Under the pieces are notes generated by a model. It was not told the DNA's origin and searched no databases. It saw only the letters and a program-made list of their open reading frames with translations. Positions 59,690 through 64,000 of a stretch of 64,000 nt of DNA are shown here, piece by piece (the stretch's first letter is position 1; the number at the start of each line of letters is the position of its first letter). The DNA is from Polyodon spathula. Taxonomy: Eukaryota; Chordata; Actinopteri; Acipenseriformes; Polyodontidae. Location of the stretch: contig NC_054534.1 in NCBI RefSeq assembly GCF_017654505.1, positions 18,735,693 through 18,799,692 on the forward strand, written 5' to 3'. The position numbers were made by a program, and so were the translations under genes.

Positions 59690-61356
59690 TTACTTTTCAC
59701 AAGTTTTTACAAAGGAAGATACTGACAACATGCCCCACATGTCATCCAGTTCCTATCCAGTTTTAAATAACTTTAGCATAACTGAGGCAGAAGTGTTAAA
59801 GGGACTAGGAGCTCTTAAAATAAACAAATCCCCTGGGCCGGATGAGATCCTCCCAGTAGTACTCAAAGAAATGAAAGAAGTAATTTACAAACCGCTAACC
59901 AAGATCATGCAGCAGTCTCTTGACACAGGGGTGGTACCGACAGACTGGAAAATTGCAAACGTAATACCGATCCACAAAAAGGGAAACAAAACTGAACCAG
60001 GTAACTACAGACCAGTAAGCCTGACTTCTATTATATGCAAACTTATGGAAACTATAATAAGATCCAAAATGGAAAATTACCTATATGGTAACAGGATACT
60101 GGGAGACAGTCAACATGGTTTTAGGAAAGGGAGATCGTGTCTAACTAACTTGCTTGATTTTTTTGAGGATGCAACATCGATAATGGATAATTGCAAAGCA
60201 TATGACATGGTTTATTTAGATTTCCAGAAAGCTTTTGACAAAGTCCCGCACAAAAGATTAATTCTCAAACTGAACGCAGTTGGGATTCAAGGAAACACAT
60301 GCACATGGATTAGGGAGTGGTTAACATGTAGAAAACAGAAAGTACTGATTAGAGGAAAAACCTCAAAATGGAGTGTGGTAACCAGCGGTGTACCACAGGG
60401 ATCAGTATTAGGTCCTCTGCTATTCCTAATCTACATTAATGATTTAGATTCTGGTATAGTAAGCAAACTTGTTAAATTTGCAGACGACACAAAAGTAGGA
60501 GGAGTGGCAAACACTGTTGCAGCAGCAAAGGTCATTCAAAATGATCTAGACAAGATTCAGAACTGGGCAGACACATGGCAAATGACATTTAATAGAGAAA
60601 AGTGTAAGGTACTGCACGCAGGAAATAAAAATGTACATTATAAATATCATATGGGAGATATTGAAATTGGAGAAGGAATCTATGAAAAAGACCTAGGAGT
60701 TTTTGTTGACTCAGAAATGTCTTCATCTAGACAATGTGGGGAAGCTATAAAAAAGGCTAACAAGATGCTCGGATACATTGTGAAAAGTGTTGAATTTAAA
60801 TCAAGGGAAGTAATGTTAAAACTGTACAATGCACTAGTAAGACCTCATCTTGAATATTGTGTTCAGTTCTGGTCACCTCGCTATAAAAAAGATATTGCTG
60901 CTCTAGAAAGAGTGCAAAGAAGAGCGACCAGAATTATTCCGGGCTTAAAAGGCATGTCATATGCAGACAGGCTAAAAAAATTGAATCTGTTCAGTCTTGA
61001 ACAAAGAAGACTACGTGGCGACCTAATTCAAGCATTCAAAATTCTAAAAGGTATTGACAGTGTCGACCCAAGGGACTTTTTCAGCCTGAAAAAAGAAACA
61101 AGGACCAGGGGTCACAAATGGAGTTTAGAAAAAGGGGCATTCAGAACATAAAATAGGAGACACTTTTTTACACAGAGAATTGTGAGGGTCTGGAATCAAC
61201 TCCCCAGTAATGTTGTTGAAGCTGACACCCTGGGATCCTTCAAGAAGCTGCTTGATGAGATTTTGGGATCAATAAGCTACTAACAACCAAACGAGCAAGA
61301 TGGGCCGAATGGCCTCCTCTCGTTTGTAAACTTTCTTATGTTCTTATGTTCTTATG
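58400..61356 (+). mobile_element. CR1/L2-group LINE retrotransposon, nearly full ORF2
   Basis: An apurinic-type endonuclease followed by a reverse transcriptase and a 3' UTR ending in three TTCTTATG repeats (about 61333-61356), typical of the CR1/L2/Rex1 group in which the 3' tail is a short tandem repeat rather than poly(A). ORF1 is not found, so the copy is probably 5'-truncated close to the start of ORF2. The left boundary is approximate. Two lesions are visible: a frameshift at an A10 run (59661-59670) and a premature TAA at 61149-61151. The truncated copy at 28362-29193 is of the same family. Confidence 0.92.
59679..61151 (+). CDS. LINE ORF2, reverse transcriptase half (truncated C-terminus)
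   Basis: An open frame of 490 codons. It carries the reverse transcriptase blocks in order: SPGPDEILPVVLKEM, WKIANVIPIHKKGNKTEPG, NYRPVSLTSIICKLME, SQHGFRKGRSCLTNLLDFFE, MVYLDFQKAFDKVPHKRL (first catalytic Asp), VTSGVPQGSVLGPLLFLIYI, KFADDTKVGG (the FADD active site), then the thumb region YEKDLGVFVDSEMSS, FKSREVMLKLYNALVRPHLE, RRATRIIPGLKGMSY and RRLRGDLIQAFKILKG. It stops at FRT with TAA. In the 28-kb copy the same place is open and the frame goes on for about 50 more residues (RRHFF, VRVWNQLPSNVVEADTLGSF, LLDEILGSISY), so the stop here is a mutation. Confidence 0.9.
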   Translation: MLNDYFSQVFTKEDTDNMPHMSSSSYPVLNNFSITEAEVLKGLGALKINKSPGPDEILPVVLKEMKEVIYKPLTKIMQQSLDTGVVPTDWKIANVIPIHKKGNKTEPGNYRPVSLTSIICKLMETIIRSKMENYLYGNRILGDSQHGFRKGRSCLTNLLDFFEDATSIMDNCKAYDMVYLDFQKAFDKVPHKRLILKLNAVGIQGNTCTWIREWLTCRKQKVLIRGKTSKWSVVTSGVPQGSVLGPLLFLIYINDLDSGIVSKLVKFADDTKVGGVANTVAAAKVIQNDLDKIQNWADTWQMTFNREKCKVLHAGNKNVHYKYHMGDIEIGEGIYEKDLGVFVDSEMSSSRQCGEAIKKANKMLGYIVKSVEFKSREVMLKLYNALVRPHLEYCVQFWSPRYKKDIAALERVQRRATRIIPGLKGMSYADRLKKLNLFSLEQRRLRGDLIQAFKILKGIDSVDPRDFFSLKKETRTRGHKWSLEKGAFRT

Positions 61357-61415
61357 TAGAAACATTTGCTCTAATCAACATTTTGGCCGACAGTTCTACC
61401 CAGTCGTATCTAGAA

Positions 61416-62306
61416 CAGTGGTCCTCAAAGTGGTAACCGTTCGTGCCCGCAAAGCCAGGCCATCGTGCCCGCGGCAGCTGTTCTTAAATTATGGGTCGTG
61501 AACACATTTCTGGTGGGTATAACGCGGGAAAATAAATAATGCTTCAAACACGTTTTCAACAAAACCATCGCAGCAGTCTGTTGACAGTGCTGCTCGCTAA
61601 TGCTGTGCTTGTACGTACTCGACATATATATATTTTTTTTTCCTGAAGGGCCTCTGTGATATGATAAACCAATTAAATATCTGCATTTTCTCTGCGGTAG
61701 CCCAATCATAAGTTAGCTGGATGGGACATAAACTGTGTCTGTTTCAGTTGCAGGAACTGACAGTAAGTTTAACTAATAGGAGAGTCAAATATCTGCCAAG
61801 TTTTACACAGCTGTCCAATCATAAGAAAGCAGAGGCTGTTCACGGTATTATGAAAATTGAAGGTGTGCGAGTAGCCACTGGGAAAATGAAAGATCTGACA
61901 GCTGTCCAATCATTCGTGAGCAGAGGCGGGGTGTTAATATGCCGTGTAAGCACTGAATTTCTTCAACTGCTATTGAGAAAAATAATACATTTCAGTATTT
62001 AGAATTGAACTTTCTCAATACATTTTTTTTAATTTCACCAGAAAAGGGAAACACCGTAGATTTAGTTCTGAATCCACTTTTTCTGAATAATTGTAGTTTG
62101 TTGACAAATTTGCCAAATTGAAACAAAGTGAGACGCTATCTATTCTCTTTTGTTTTAGTTTATTTATGGTTATCTGTGTAAACATGCTATTTAAACATAT
62201 TTGTATTGCATATTTTATATAAATTATTTAATGAATAAGCGCAGCATGCACAATTGCTGCCTGAGACTTGGCCTTATCAGTGAGCCAAGAATAACTCCAA
62301 CTAAAA

Positions 62307-62383
<77 letters not shown>

Positions 62384-62495
62384 TGTATATGTAGAGGGAA
62401 GGCAGTGTTTAAGAACCTATGCAATAGTCAGCGTGCCCGTAAACAGCCAAGTAGATCAATTTATGCCCGTGCCCAAATTACTTTGAGAACCACTG
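61416..62495. mobile_element. Non-autonomous hAT transposon with 8-bp TSD
   Basis: Starts cagtggtcctcaaagt and ends actttgagaaccactg, which are reverse complements at 15 of 16 positions. It is flanked by atctagaa (61408-61415) and acctagaa (62496-62503), an 8-bp duplication with one mismatch. The interior (1080 bases) has no transposase and holds a (TA)n(CA)n tract (62310-62382) and three copies of a caatcataag-like word near 61706, 61817 and 61910. The TSD again fits a TCTAGA-type target. Confidence 0.88.
62310..62382. repeat. (TA)n(CA)n microsatellite
   Basis: About 18 TA, then a TACA transition, then about 12 CA repeats. Confidence 0.9.
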
Positions 62496-62503
62496 ACCTA
62501 GAA

Positions 62504-64000
62504 GAACATTTTCTTATGTTATGTATTTTGCAGTAAGTCAGAAAAGTAGTATTTAAGACTGTAACATGACCTGCTCAAAGACCAAGTGGTCTCAATTACA
62601 GTATATATTACCTAGTGGAAATGGAGTCTTAAAAAGCACTACCAAAAACCATAACAACAGCAATCGTGATACTGCATCTCTGGATATTATGTCCATGTGA
62701 CACAAATATACATTTTGGTATCTGAGTACAATAGCCTGATTTCTCAACAGAATTGCCCCACCCCAGCCTACAATGGGACAGGTCTACTATGCTTTTGCTC
62801 CAATGCAAAGTGAATAAAACTGCTAAGAAAAATAATAATGTAGCTGGATGTAAGAATCCTTAATTTAACAATGAGTTGTTTACGTCTTGTTTTAAAGCAT
62901 TAGTGGAACAAACTTTGCACTGGGGCAATAGCTTAGTAGATCTGTCCCAATGTGTGTTTTAAAACTTAAATACTTTAACTATCTGTTTATAAATTACCTA
63001 CTTTATTATTGCAGCACTTATATTCCTGGCATACAAATAAACATGCAAAGGCAAAGTTTACTGCATAAAGTTAGAACAGACACCTTGAACACCAGAAAAT
63101 TTATCATCACTGGTTTCAGGAGGCCAACATAGGAAAAGTCGCTAATAAAGACAAGAACGGACTAAACCTTTTTTGAGAAAGAGACTTACAAAGACTGATG
63201 ACAAAAGAAAGAGAGGATTATACAATTGTAAAGCACAAAGGGTTTCATTATAAAAGCAAGGGAATAGTCTGCATAATGGCTTGCTGTCAAAAGCCATTTT
63301 ATATGTAACCTTTAGTTAAGATAACATGGTTCACACAAAAGTGCTTAATTCTGCAAAGCAAAAAGGCAAGACTTTTGCTTTGTCAGCCTGCAAATCGTTT
63401 AAGTAATAGCAATAGTAATTCATTAGTATTTAGCGGATTGGTAAGCAAGTGCTACCTAGCAGAAGTTTCAAATTGTTTCTAAGACAGGTTTAAGTGAAAA
63501 ATGCTAACATGAAAAAAGAGAGATTAATAGTGATCAGGTGCAAGCAACATATACTGGTACACTATATAGATGACCCCTGAATGATTTAACTATTTTTTAT
63601 CATACATTTATACCCAACCATCAATTCAAAATGAGTTATCAGTATGAATCCATTGCACAATATTGAGCTACAGTATGTAAACACGCAAGTGCGACTGTCT
63701 CTGTATTGGGAGATGGGAAACACCAGCAGTACAAGACAAGTGTAGTTGGGAGTTATTACTGTGCAAGATATTAATTCTAGAAAAACTGAAAAAATTACAT
63801 TTCATTCAAAGAAATTAAATATTTTTATTCTGATGTACATATATATGTAAACACATGCATTCAAATATGTTTTAGCAATAACTGTACTGTATCTGGCAAG
63901 TATTCTTCATTCAAAATATAATACTACAAATAAAATTACATTCTCAGAAATTCATTTTATAAACACAAATATAAATTGGAAAATTAATAACAATACATTT
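62504..64000. other. No gene recognised
   Basis: AT-rich sequence to the end of the window. No coding region, RNA gene or transposon was recognised on either strand. Confidence 0.45.

Overview
The window is vertebrate genomic DNA, most likely from a ray-finned fish. It carries one host gene with large repeat-filled introns, many (TA)n tracts, and a mixed population of fish-type transposons: Tc1, hAT, piggyBac, DIRS, a CR1/L2-group LINE, tRNA-derived SINEs and solo LTR-like repeats. The mix and the LINE 3' tail suggest a non-teleost fish such as a sturgeon or paddlefish, but that placement is a weak inference. There is no bacterial-type gene organisation, CRISPR array or operon.

Host gene. 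Four coding exons on the + strand (8047-8178, 22872-23129, 24932-25225, 31337-31613) join in phase with GT-AG introns. They encode residues equivalent to about 39 to the C-terminus of polysialyltransferase ST8SIA4 (CMP-sialic acid: poly-alpha-2,8-sialyltransferase, PST), 319 complete residues plus a split first codon. Exon 1, which should carry the cytoplasmic tail and signal anchor, is not recognisable in the first 8 kb and is presumably upstream. All five N-glycosylation sequons, the four sialylmotifs and the disulphide cysteines are readable, so the gene looks intact.

Repeats by region. 1-8 kb: SINE pieces, microsatellites and LTR-like repeats. 8-23 kb (intron 2): an LTR-like element, a MITE-like block and a hAT element with a perfect 8-bp target duplication that itself contains a SINE. 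25.6-27.2 kb (intron 4): a scrambled DIRS-type retrotransposon folded into two inverted repeats. 28.4-29.2 kb: a 5'-truncated LINE copy. 34-36 kb: an LTR-like element and a piggyBac remnant. 37-39.2 kb: two abutting Tc1 remnants. 42.4-44.6 kb: possible Crypton-like and pogo-like remnants around a long hairpin. 48.7-49.4 kb: a SINE joined to a Tc1 tail. 53-54.2 kb: another Tc1. 58.4-61.4 kb: a nearly complete LINE ORF2 split by one frameshift. 61.4-62.5 kb: a second hAT element.

The most unusual observation is at about 39025-39160. The second Tc1 transposase remnant continues there as the plain complement, not the reverse complement, of the expected sequence, in the same left-to-right order. 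No known DNA transaction produces this. It is either an assembly or consensus artefact or something that needs a new explanation.
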